The notes under the pieces: model-generated
The model's input: the letters and a program-made list of their open reading frames with translations, nothing else
Databases searched by the model: none
What the model was told of the DNA's origin: nothing
Source of the DNA: DTU024 sp964345895
GTDB lineage: Bacteria; Bacillota; Clostridia; Christensenellales; Aristaeellaceae
DNA: 64,000 nucleotides
Direction of reading: 5' to 3'
Assembly: GCA_964345895.1 (NCBI GenBank)
Contig: CAYFSQ010000001.1
Coordinates: 1-64,000 of the forward strand
In this document: positions 39,806 to 47,735 of the stretch, piece by piece
How the letters are laid out: each line of letters starts with the position of its first letter
Numbering within the stretch: the first letter of the stretch is position 1
Made by a program: the position numbers and the translations under genes

Positions 39806-41193
39806 TACTTCTCGTCCTCCACTTCAAGGGGCAGGTACTGATCGACCATCTCGTCGCGGATACGCTTCAGTTCGTTGCGAGGCAGGATCTTCAGCAGTTC
39901 CCAGCCCAGGTTCAGCGTGTCCTCGATGCTGCGGTCGGTATCATTGCCCTGGGAAACATACTGCTTCTCAAAGGCGTCGGCAAACTCAGCAAACTTTTTG
40001 TCCGTGTCGCTCAGCGCCGCTTCGCCCAGAATGACGGCCAATTCCTTGGCGTCCTTGCCCCGGGAATAGGCAGCAAACAGCTGGTTCATGGTGGGGGCAT
40101 GGTCTTCCCTGGTTTTGCCCTTGCCGATGCCCTTGTCCTTCAGGCGTGACAAGGAGGGCAGCACGTTGATGGGCGGCACTATGCTGCGCAGGTGCAGCTC
40201 ACGGCTTAAAATTATCTGCCCTTCGGTGATGTAACCCGTCAGGTCGGGTATGGGATGGGTGATGTCATCCTCCGGCATGGTCAGGATGGGCAGCTGGGTA
40301 ATGGAACCCTTCTTGCCCTTCACACGGCCGGCACGCTCGTACATGGATGCCAGGTCGGTGTACAGGTAGCCGGGATAGCCGCGGCGGCCCGGCACTTCCT
40401 TGCGGGCAGCGGACACTTCGCGCAGGGCTTCGGCGTAGTTGGTCAGGTCTGTCAGGATAACAAGCACGTGCATGTCTTTTTCGTAGGCCAGGTATTCTGC
40501 TGCCGTCAGCGCCATACGGGGGGTGGCGATGCGCTCGATGGCGGGGTCGTTGGCCAGGTTCATAAACAGCACGGCACGCTCAATGGCGCCGGTACGCCTG
40601 AAGTCGGAGATGAAGAAGTTGGCTTCTTCAAAGGTGATGCCAATGGCGCCGAACACCACGGCGAAGTTCTCATCAGTGCCCAGCACCTTGGCCTGCCGGG
40701 CAATCTGGGTGGCAAGCTGGGCGTGGGGCAAACCGCTGCCTGAGAAAACCGGCAGCTTCTGGCCGCGCACCAGGGTATTCAAGCCGTCAATGGCGGAAAT
40801 GCCCGTTTGGATAAATTCACTGGGATAGTCCCGGGCGGCGGGATTCAAGGGCTCGCCGTTGATGTTGCGGCGGGATTCGGGGATGATGGCAGGGCCGCCA
40901 TCCCGGGGTTCGCCCATGCCGTCGAAAACCCGGCCCAGCATATCCATGGACAGGGACAGTTCGATGCCCCGGCCCAGAAAGCGGGCTTTGCTGTCATCAA
41001 TCTTTAAGCCGTTGCTGCTTTCAAACAGCTGCACCAGGGCTTTATCGCCATTGATTTCCAGCACGCGCCCCCGGCGCATTTCGCCGTTGGCTTGCTCAAT
41101 CTCGACCAGCTCGTCGAAGGTGACGCCGGACACCTGTTCCACCAGCATCAAAGGCCCTACGACTTCCTTTATGGTACGGTACTCTTTCAACAT
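39805..41193 (-). CDS. ntpB: V-type ATPase subunit B
   Basis: 462 residues, the non-catalytic nucleotide-site subunit of the A3B3 head. It begins KEYRTIKEVVGPLMLVEQ and includes PVFSGSGLPHAQLATQIARQA, LFMNLANDPAIERIATPRMAL and LSRELHLRSIVPPINVLPSLSRL. It lacks a P-loop, as expected. It starts one base after the ntpA stop. Confidence 0.96.
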   Translation of the reverse strand: MLKEYRTIKEVVGPLMLVEQVSGVTFDELVEIEQANGEMRRGRVLEINGDKALVQLFESSNGLKIDDSKARFLGRGIELSLSMDMLGRVFDGMGEPRDGGPAIIPESRRNINGEPLNPAARDYPSEFIQTGISAIDGLNTLVRGQKLPVFSGSGLPHAQLATQIARQAKVLGTDENFAVVFGAIGITFEEANFFISDFRRTGAIERAVLFMNLANDPAIERIATPRMALTAAEYLAYEKDMHVLVILTDLTNYAEALREVSAARKEVPGRRGYPGYLYTDLASMYERAGRVKGKKGSITQLPILTMPEDDITHPIPDLTGYITEGQIILSRELHLRSIVPPINVLPSLSRLKDKGIGKGKTREDHAPTMNQLFAAYSRGKDAKELAVILGEAALSDTDKKFAEFADAFEKQYVSQGNDTDRSIEDTLNLGWELLKILPRNELKRIRDEMVDQYLPLEVEDEK

Positions 41194-41194
41194 C

Positions 41195-42961
41195 TCACAG
41201 CCCTCCCTCGTCAGTCAGCGCGGCAATCTGGCTGTTTAAATCGGATTCATAGCCGTCAAAATCATGGAGGTTTTCTTCCAGCACATACTTGGCGCGGGCA
41301 ATGCGGTCGCGCACCGGCAGGTTCAGCACACCGCTGAGGGTAGCGCCTTTCTTCAGCGCTTCATGTCCCTTATGGGAGTACGCCAGGATCAATTGCAGCA
41401 TCAGGTGCTGTTTCTCCAAGGATGTATAGGTGTCCACCTCATCAAAGGCGTTTTGGTGCAGGTAGTCTTCACGGATGGAGCGGGCAACTTCCATGGTCAG
41501 CCTGTCATCCCAGCTTAAGGCATCGATACCCACCAGACGGACGATTTCTTCCAGCTCCGATTCCTGTTGCAATATGCCCATGGCTTCGGCGCGCATGGCG
41601 TTCCAGCCGGCGGCCACATTGTCGCTGAACCAATCCTGCATGGAGTCGATATACAAAGAGTAGGATGCCAGCCAGTCAATGGCGGGGAAATGCCGCTTGT
41701 AGGCCAGCGCAGCCGACAGCCCCCAGAACACCTTGACGATGCGCAGCGTTGCCTGGGAAACGGGCTCTGATATATCGCCGCCGGGCGGGGAAACGGCCCC
41801 GATGGCGGAGATAGAGCCGTAGCGATCGGTGGAAGCTACGCACTTAACCACGCCGGCGCGCTCGTAGAATTCGGCAATGCGGCTGGCCAGGTAGGCAGGG
41901 TAGCCTTCCTCGCCGGGCATTTCTTCCAGGCGGCCGCTCATTTCGCGCAGAGCCTCTGCCCAGCGGCTGGTGGAGTCGGCCATGATGGCAACCTTGTACC
42001 CCATGTCGCGGTAGTATTCGGCAATGGTAATCCCGGTATATATGCTGGCTTCACGGGCTGCCACCGGCATGTCCGATGTGTTGGCAATCAGCACGGTGCG
42101 CTTCATCAGCGTTTCGCCGGTGCGCGGGTCATGCAGTTCGGGGAACTCCATCAGCACGTCGGTCATCTCGTTGCCGCGCTCGCCGCAGCCAACGTAGACA
42201 ATGATGTCAGCATCAGCCCACTTGGCCAGCTGGTGCTGTACCACCGTCTTGCCCGAACCGAAGGGGCCGGGCACAGCAGCGGTGCCGCCTGAAGCAATGG
42301 GGAAAAAGGTATCGATAACCCGCTGCCCCGTTACCATGGGGCCATCGGGGGCTTGCTTTTCTTGATAGGGGCGGCCTCTGCGCACGGGCCACTTCTGCAG
42401 CATGGTGATGGGGGTGTCTTGGCCGTCATCTGTGGTAATCACGCAGATGACATCCTCCACCTTGGCGCTGCCTTCGTGGATGCTCTTTACCGTGCCTTCC
42501 ACGCCCTTGGGCACCATGATGCGGTGCTCCACAACAACGCTTTCCTGCACGGTGCCCAGCACATCGCCGTGGGTAACCTTGGCGCCCACAGAAACCTTGG
42601 GCATAAAGCCCCAGATTTTTTCCCGGTCCAGGGAGGGCACTTCCACGCCGCGGGCAATGCGCTCGCCGCTCTTTTCACGGATGGCAGTCAGAGGGCGCTG
42701 GATGCCGTCGAAAATGGATTCAATCAGGCCTGGCCCCAGTTCCACCGACAGAGGCGCGCCGGTGGATTCCACCGGTTCACCCGGGCCGATGCCCGCTGTT
42801 TCTTCATATACCTGGATGGAGGCGCGGTCGCCCCTGAGCTCGATGATTTCGCCCACCAGGCGGCTGTTGCTGACGCGCACCACGTCGTACATACGCGCGT
42901 CTGCCATTCCGCCGGCTACAATCAGCGGACCGGCGACCTTGATAATGGTTCCCTGGGCCAT
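41195..42961 (-). CDS. ntpA: V-type ATPase subunit A (catalytic)
   Basis: 588 residues, the catalytic subunit. The P-loop is GPFGSGKTVVQHQLAKW, with the family bulge domain before it, and YVGCGERGNEMTDVLMEFPEL and PPGGDISEPVSQATLRIVKVFW are conserved. It hydrolyses ATP to drive the rotor, or makes ATP if run in reverse. Two bases separate it from ntpG upstream. Confidence 0.97.
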   Translation of the reverse strand: MAQGTIIKVAGPLIVAGGMADARMYDVVRVSNSRLVGEIIELRGDRASIQVYEETAGIGPGEPVESTGAPLSVELGPGLIESIFDGIQRPLTAIREKSGERIARGVEVPSLDREKIWGFMPKVSVGAKVTHGDVLGTVQESVVVEHRIMVPKGVEGTVKSIHEGSAKVEDVICVITTDDGQDTPITMLQKWPVRRGRPYQEKQAPDGPMVTGQRVIDTFFPIASGGTAAVPGPFGSGKTVVQHQLAKWADADIIVYVGCGERGNEMTDVLMEFPELHDPRTGETLMKRTVLIANTSDMPVAAREASIYTGITIAEYYRDMGYKVAIMADSTSRWAEALREMSGRLEEMPGEEGYPAYLASRIAEFYERAGVVKCVASTDRYGSISAIGAVSPPGGDISEPVSQATLRIVKVFWGLSAALAYKRHFPAIDWLASYSLYIDSMQDWFSDNVAAGWNAMRAEAMGILQQESELEEIVRLVGIDALSWDDRLTMEVARSIREDYLHQNAFDEVDTYTSLEKQHLMLQLILAYSHKGHEALKKGATLSGVLNLPVRDRIARAKYVLEENLHDFDGYESDLNSQIAALTDEGGL

Positions 42962-42963
42962 AA

Positions 42964-43302
42964 TTATTCCTCCATATTGTTCAGCAGAATGTTGGCGCCT
43001 ACTGCTTTTTCCACGTTGGAATGCAGGCGCTCCATCCCCAGCCCCGTGGTTTCCCGGCTGCCGGGAATGGGGATCAGGGACACATGGGGGTCACTGTCGT
43101 ATTGACTCATTGTTTCGGGGATCAGACGGGCAATATCCTCGGTGACAAAAATGACCGGGATTCCGTCGGAAACAAGCTTAAAAACCGCATTGGCTGCCTG
43201 CTGGGCCCCCTGCACGCTTACAACGCGCATGCCCAACGTGCGGAATGCCAGCACCGCGTCGCTATCGCCAATGACGCCGATGGATAATGGTTTTTTAGCC
43301 AT
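42964..43302 (-). CDS. ntpG: V-type ATPase subunit F
   Basis: 112 residues. It begins KKPLSIGVIGDSDAVLAFRTLGM, the usual F-subunit start, with IPVIFVTEDIARLIPE following. Subunit F sits with D on the central stalk. The ATG at 43302 overlaps the ntpC stop by 8 bases; a longer frame to 43335 is inside ntpC and not supported. Confidence 0.92.
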   Translation of the reverse strand: MAKKPLSIGVIGDSDAVLAFRTLGMRVVSVQGAQQAANAVFKLVSDGIPVIFVTEDIARLIPETMSQYDSDPHVSLIPIPGSRETTGLGMERLHSNVEKAVGANILLNNMEE

Positions 43303-44263
43303 ACAACTCACGCAGCCTTTCCCGGATGGCCTCAATGGGGAAATTGTTTTCCTTGCCTGCCAGAATCAAGCGCACAGCGGCGGCTTCCCGGCTGCGCATC
43401 AGCAGATAACCGATCAAGCGCTCGTTGTCGCCAATGGTTCTGCGGTAGGGGGTGAAGAAGTCCAGCAGGTAGTTGTCAATTTCCTTTTCGAAGGCTGCCA
43501 GTTTATTTTTGTCCATAAAGGCGGCAATGGCAGCGGCATATACTTTAGCGCCGTACCGGTTGACCAGAAGGGGAATGCGCTCGCTCTTAAGGTATGCTTT
43601 TTCCCATTCACTTACTTTAACCTCGCCGCCGGGCAGCAGCATGGCGGCCAGGAAGGCGTAGGGTTTGCCGGCATGCATGGCGCGCAGCGCCATCAGGGCG
43701 TTGCGCAAATCTGCACTGGCCTTAAAATAGCTCAGCGCTACCTTTTGCTTGTTGCTCAGCAAGGAGAAAGCCCATTGATAGTGCGCCTTATCCAGGGCCA
43801 CATCAATCTCCATCGGGTCCACCTCTACCGCCAGGCGCTTTTCCAATCCATCCAGGGCGGCCTTGAGGGTGGGGGGAAAGCCGTCATACTTGCGTTCATT
43901 GATGGCATGGCGCATTTTTTCCAGCGGAATGGTACCACACAGCGACAGGCTGCCCGGGTCTGTTTCCAGGCTCCGCGCTTTGAGCAAAATCTTCAGGTTT
44001 TCCACGTCATGGCCTATCAGGAAGGCTTGTACAAGGTGATCGTCGGTGGATAAATCCTTCAGCAGCTCGCATGCACGGCGCATATGTTCCTGAGCGTTAT
44101 CCTCATCGCTGCCCATATCCGGCCAGGAATACTCGCTGAGTATGCGGCGGGCTTCCTGGGCACCCTGGGCTTGAAGAAGGCGCTCCAGCTTTGCCGTGTC
44201 CAGGGCGTTTTTTTCCAGTACGCTCAGACGGCCGACGGCATAATAAATACTGCTTTGCGGCAA
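43295..44263 (-). CDS. ntpC: V-type ATPase subunit C
   Basis: 322 residues, a helical funnel-shaped subunit (the homologue of eukaryotic subunit d) that connects the central stalk to the rotor ring. It has YYAVGRLSVLEKNALDTAKL at the N-terminus and many acidic and basic helices. The start codon is TTG at 44263 with AAGGAGG seven bases upstream. The stop overlaps ntpG. Confidence 0.9.
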   Translation of the reverse strand: MPQSSIYYAVGRLSVLEKNALDTAKLERLLQAQGAQEARRILSEYSWPDMGSDEDNAQEHMRRACELLKDLSTDDHLVQAFLIGHDVENLKILLKARSLETDPGSLSLCGTIPLEKMRHAINERKYDGFPPTLKAALDGLEKRLAVEVDPMEIDVALDKAHYQWAFSLLSNKQKVALSYFKASADLRNALMALRAMHAGKPYAFLAAMLLPGGEVKVSEWEKAYLKSERIPLLVNRYGAKVYAAAIAAFMDKNKLAAFEKEIDNYLLDFFTPYRRTIGDNERLIGYLLMRSREAAAVRLILAGKENNFPIEAIRERLRELYG

Positions 44264-44283
44264 AGGCTTGCCTCCTTTCTAAA

Positions 44284-44874
44284 TTATGAGAAGAGGATGT
44301 TGGCGACGTCCGTTTCAGCCTGCAGACGCATGGCATCCACCAAGGCTTCAAAGGTACAGTTGATTTCTGTCCCTCCCTGACGCAGCACAAAGCCGGTACC
44401 GGGCACAAGGTCTTCCCCTAATGCAAGGTTACCTTGCCCCTTTTCTTTCGTGAGGGCAGCGTTTACATCAGCCACAAAGGCATTGTCGATGACATGCTTT
44501 GTGTTCTGCCCGGCCAGCAGGGTTTCATTGCCCTGGGCGAGGGAGATGGCCTGTTTCAGGAAGTAGTCCCGGATAGCTTCCGCCGGCATGCCACGAAGCT
44601 GCTCGGCAGCCTGTTCAAAGGCGCTGCTGAGCACCTGGCGCTTCTGGGCCAGGTCGCTTTTTTTATCCTCCAGCTCCGCCATGCGCAGCATACGCTTCTC
44701 CGTCTCCTCGCCATCCTGCGCCATGCGCTGGCGGTTGAGGGCGTGCTTATCGTTGATGCGCTTCTGGGATTCGGCACGGATGATGTGCGCTTTTTGCTTG
44801 GCGTCCTCCAGGATATCCGCAGCAGCAGCCCGGGCATCCTCGCCGATTTTATCTAAAATCGTCTTGACATCCAT
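44284..44874 (-). CDS. ntpE: V-type ATPase subunit E (peripheral stalk)
   Basis: 196 residues. A long N-terminal coiled coil rich in A, E, K and R (EDARAAAADILEDAKQKAH) leads to a globular C-terminal half. Subunit E pairs with the G-like subunit encoded by the first gene to make the peripheral stalk. It starts 3 bases after ntpK. Confidence 0.88.
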   Translation of the reverse strand: MDVKTILDKIGEDARAAAADILEDAKQKAHIIRAESQKRINDKHALNRQRMAQDGEETEKRMLRMAELEDKKSDLAQKRQVLSSAFEQAAEQLRGMPAEAIRDYFLKQAISLAQGNETLLAGQNTKHVIDNAFVADVNAALTKEKGQGNLALGEDLVPGTGFVLRQGGTEINCTFEALVDAMRLQAETDVANILFS

Positions 44875-44877
44875 GGC

Positions 44878-45357
44878 TTAGCCCAATACGGAATTAACCA
44901 TCAGGAAGGAAATTAGCAGCGCGAAAACGGCATAGGTTTCCACCATGACGGCCATGGTGATGCCGCGGCCGGACATGTCGGGGCGCTGGCCGGTCATCAG
45001 CATGCCGGCAGCAGAGACCTTTGCCTGCTGGATGGCAGAATACCACCCCACCACGCCGATGGGGAGACATGCGACAAGAAATTTAAGGCCCTGGGTAACG
45101 GTCACATCCACCATCTGGCCGCCCAGCACGCCTGTGTTGATCAGCACGATAACGCCAATCAGGAAGCCGTAGATGCCCTGGGTGGCAGGCAGCAACTGCA
45201 ATACCAGCAGTTTGCCGGCGACCTCGGGGTTTTCCGTGGCAACGCCTGCGGCGGTTTCACCGGCCAGGCCGACACCGCGGCTGGAGCCGATACCGCTGAG
45301 GATAACCGCCAGAGCGGCACCAAGAAGGGCGAGAATTTGACCAAGCTGAAGTTCCAT
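44878..45357 (-). CDS. ntpK: V-type ATPase subunit K (rotor proteolipid), sodium-type
   Basis: 159 residues forming four membrane helices in two hairpins, the 16-kDa type. The ion carboxylate is Glu140 in MVETYAVFALLISF. Leu56, Thr59 and Gln60 in LLPATQGIYGF and Gln111 in SAIQQAKVSAAG match in spacing the Na+ ligands Leu61, Thr64, Gln65, Gln110 and Glu139 of E. hirae NtpK. This predicts Na+ coupling. The first hairpin has no ion glutamate, as in E. hirae. The gene sits between ntpI and ntpE, in the standard order. Confidence 0.94.
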   Translation of the reverse strand: MELQLGQILALLGAALAVILSGIGSSRGVGLAGETAAGVATENPEVAGKLLVLQLLPATQGIYGFLIGVIVLINTGVLGGQMVDVTVTQGLKFLVACLPIGVVGWYSAIQQAKVSAAGMLMTGQRPDMSGRGITMAVMVETYAVFALLISFLMVNSVLG

Positions 45358-45398
45358 ATTTTTTCTCCTCTCAGATAGGGTCTGTTATATAAGGCATC

Positions 45399-47327
45399 TC
45401 ACTCTGCCGGAGCAGTCTGGATGCTTACATACTTTGTTTTCATGTCCAGCGGACGGAAGGGCTTGCCGCCGTCCTCGTAGAACTTGCCGAAGAATTCGAT
45501 GTACTGCAAACGGCAGGAGTGCACATAGGCCCCCAGCGCATTGATGCCCAGGTTGAACAGGTGGCACACAACAAACAGCACCACGGCAATCACCTTGCCG
45601 ATGATACCCCCCGACCAGACCATGCCAATCAGGATGTTGAACACCATGCCGATGACGCCGGTGGCCAGGCCCATGCCAAATAAGCGCATATAGCTGAGCA
45701 AATCGCTGACCCATCCGGTGATACCGTACAGCGCGCCTAAACCACTGAGCAAGCGTTTGATGGGGTTTTTCTTATCCCGCCCCGTCATCAGCAAGACGAT
45801 GGCAAAGCCGATGATGGCCATGTACTTTCCGATGGTGGCGGTGGCGGGCAGCACCATGAGCCCCAGGCCGACCAGCAGCAGGAACCAGCTGAACTGATCG
45901 GATATGGCGGCTACGGGATCGCCCCGTTTAAAGTTCATGTAGGCTGCGACGCCCAGGCCCGAAAACAAGTGGATGGCGCCAATGGCCAAACAAACCGCCA
46001 TAACGGGCATGGGATCGTTGACAGCATCCAGGGGGAAGAAACGGCTGAAGCGGGGCAGGGGATTAAAGCCCAGTACCGTATTGAAGGCCAGGCCCCAAAT
46101 GATAGTGGATATGCCGCCGAAAATTAACAGGTAGAGCATCTTGGCATTGCGTACCGGGATTTTCTTCACCTTCACGAAAATAAGCAGGGCCAGGGCCATC
46201 ATTAGGCCATAGCCTGCGTCGGACAGCATCATGCCAAAGAGGATGACATAGAAAGGAGACATAACGGCGGTGGGGTCGATGCCCCGGTAGGAGGGCATGG
46301 CAAAGCCCTCCACCACCGGCTCAAAGGCGGTGACGAAGGGACCATTCTTCAGCAGAATGGTGGGCTCTTCATCGTCCTTGGGGTCCTCCAGGGTAACCAT
46401 GGCAGAGGGAGAGGCTTTTTGTATGCCTTCTTTCAGCTTTTCGGACATTGCTTCGGGCACCCAGCCCTGCAAAAGGAAGGTCTGCTCCGTTTCGGCAGAC
46501 TCCAGGATGGCGCTGTGCTTGCGCTCCTCCAGAGAAAGCATATCGTGGAGGATTTTTAAATCGCCGATGCTGTGGGCCAGCTCCTTGCTTTCTTCCTCCA
46601 GTTGGGTGCGCAGGGTGCCAAGGCCGGCTTCCTGATCGTTTAAGGAAGAAAGGTATTGTTTAACGTTCTTGCCTTGCAGGGGGGTGAAGTTTTCCTGGGA
46701 AAAACCAGCCGTCTCCAGGGCGCTGCGCCCTTCTTCCAAGGCGGAATTGTGGATGGCTACATACAGGTTGCTGGTGTCAGGGGTCTGCGACACGATGCGT
46801 GTCAAGGCAGGCAGGGGTGCCAGGGCTTCCTCCAGCTTGGGCAGGTTCCGGGTGGGAACATGGCCTGCCATCTGCAACACCGTGCGGCTGGAGGCCAAAT
46901 CCTGGGCCGAGGGGGTAAAAGCCTCCCAGGGCAGGTATTGATCCCGTGCTGTTTTGATGCGCGTTTCTGTGGCGCGCATGTCGCCGCTGCGCCGCTCAAT
47001 CTCTTCCAGACGGGTGATGACTTCTTCCAGTTCTTTACGTCTATTGAGCACCCGCAGGCTTTCTTCTTCCTGTACCTGGGGGTACTGTTCAAACGCGGGC
47101 TTGGGCTGGGTGTCGTATCTGGCAAGCTTATGCAGTGCCCAGCGGACACGTTCCAGCGCAGCGCTTTGTGTCGCCTGTTCCGCGCTTTCTTTGGCCTTAA
47201 AATCAGCGTAATCAGTGGGAAGCTCGGTAACTTCCACGCACTGCATCCGCTGCATCAGCCTGATCAGCTTCTCCCTGTCCGAGCGCATGGCCAGCAGGGT
47301 CAGCTTTTTCATCTTAACGATGGCCAT
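45399..47327 (-). CDS. ntpI: V-type ATPase subunit I (a-type stator)
   Basis: 642 residues: a long cytoplasmic N-terminal part with coiled coils, then about seven or eight membrane helices from around residue 350. The N-terminus IVKMKKLTLLAMRSDREKLI is characteristic, as are PSYRGIDPTAVMSPFYVILFGMMLSDAGYGLMM and LSYMRLFGMGLATGVIG. The arginine in SYMRLFG is the likely half-channel residue facing the rotor glutamate. The start lies within the end of ntpF (14-base overlap). Confidence 0.93.
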   Translation of the reverse strand: MAIVKMKKLTLLAMRSDREKLIRLMQRMQCVEVTELPTDYADFKAKESAEQATQSAALERVRWALHKLARYDTQPKPAFEQYPQVQEEESLRVLNRRKELEEVITRLEEIERRSGDMRATETRIKTARDQYLPWEAFTPSAQDLASSRTVLQMAGHVPTRNLPKLEEALAPLPALTRIVSQTPDTSNLYVAIHNSALEEGRSALETAGFSQENFTPLQGKNVKQYLSSLNDQEAGLGTLRTQLEEESKELAHSIGDLKILHDMLSLEERKHSAILESAETEQTFLLQGWVPEAMSEKLKEGIQKASPSAMVTLEDPKDDEEPTILLKNGPFVTAFEPVVEGFAMPSYRGIDPTAVMSPFYVILFGMMLSDAGYGLMMALALLIFVKVKKIPVRNAKMLYLLIFGGISTIIWGLAFNTVLGFNPLPRFSRFFPLDAVNDPMPVMAVCLAIGAIHLFSGLGVAAYMNFKRGDPVAAISDQFSWFLLLVGLGLMVLPATATIGKYMAIIGFAIVLLMTGRDKKNPIKRLLSGLGALYGITGWVSDLLSYMRLFGMGLATGVIGMVFNILIGMVWSGGIIGKVIAVVLFVVCHLFNLGINALGAYVHSCRLQYIEFFGKFYEDGGKPFRPLDMKTKYVSIQTAPAE

Positions 47328-47637
47328 CGCTTAATACCCTTTCAACGATGTAGCGGGCGGCTTCTGGTACGCGGGACAAGGCTTTCTGGTGTGCGCTTTC
47401 CCGGGCGGCGGCTAACCCTTGCTGGTTGCCCAGGATGATTTGCTCCACCTGCTTGCGGCGCTCCTGAAGGGCGTTGTTGTATGTGTCCCGCATTTCCTTG
47501 TCAGCGCTGCGCTCGTCTGCGGCAGCGGCTTCCTCGCTGGCCTGCACAATATCACGCCCCTTTCGCTGGGCATCCAGGCGCAGCTTTTCCGCTTCCACTT
47601 CCGCTTTCCGGATACTGTCCATGATTTCAAAAGCCAT
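47314..47637 (-). CDS. ntpF: V-type ATPase subunit G/H-like peripheral stalk protein
   Basis: 107 residues, almost entirely a charged coiled coil (IMDSIRKAEVEAEKLRLDAQRKGRDI). It corresponds to NtpF/AhaH, the partner of subunit E in the peripheral stalk. I choose the ATG at 47637, 6 bases after GGAGG, over upstream codons without a ribosome binding site. It is the first gene of the operon, following a clear promoter. Confidence 0.85.
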   Translation of the reverse strand: MAFEIMDSIRKAEVEAEKLRLDAQRKGRDIVQASEEAAAADERSADKEMRDTYNNALQERRKQVEQIILGNQQGLAAARESAHQKALSRVPEAARYIVERVLSDGHR

Positions 47638-47682
47638 CGGCATCCTCCCATCAGGCGCTTGCTTGAAAACGCTAATATACAT

Positions 47683-47735
47683 AACGATTATGACTTAAAC
47701 AAAACGATTATACCATCCAATTATTGATTATTCAA
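47683..47735 (-). promoter_or_regulatory. V-ATPase operon promoter with 9-bp direct repeats
   Basis: Minus strand TTGAAT (47735-47730), 17 bases, TATAAT (47712-47707) preceded by TGG. The repeat ATAATCGTT (plus strand AACGATTAT) occurs at 47703-47711, overlapping the -10, and at 47683-47691, exactly 20 bases apart. The spacing of two helical turns suggests an operator. The -35 lies in the last bases of mfd. Confidence 0.65.
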
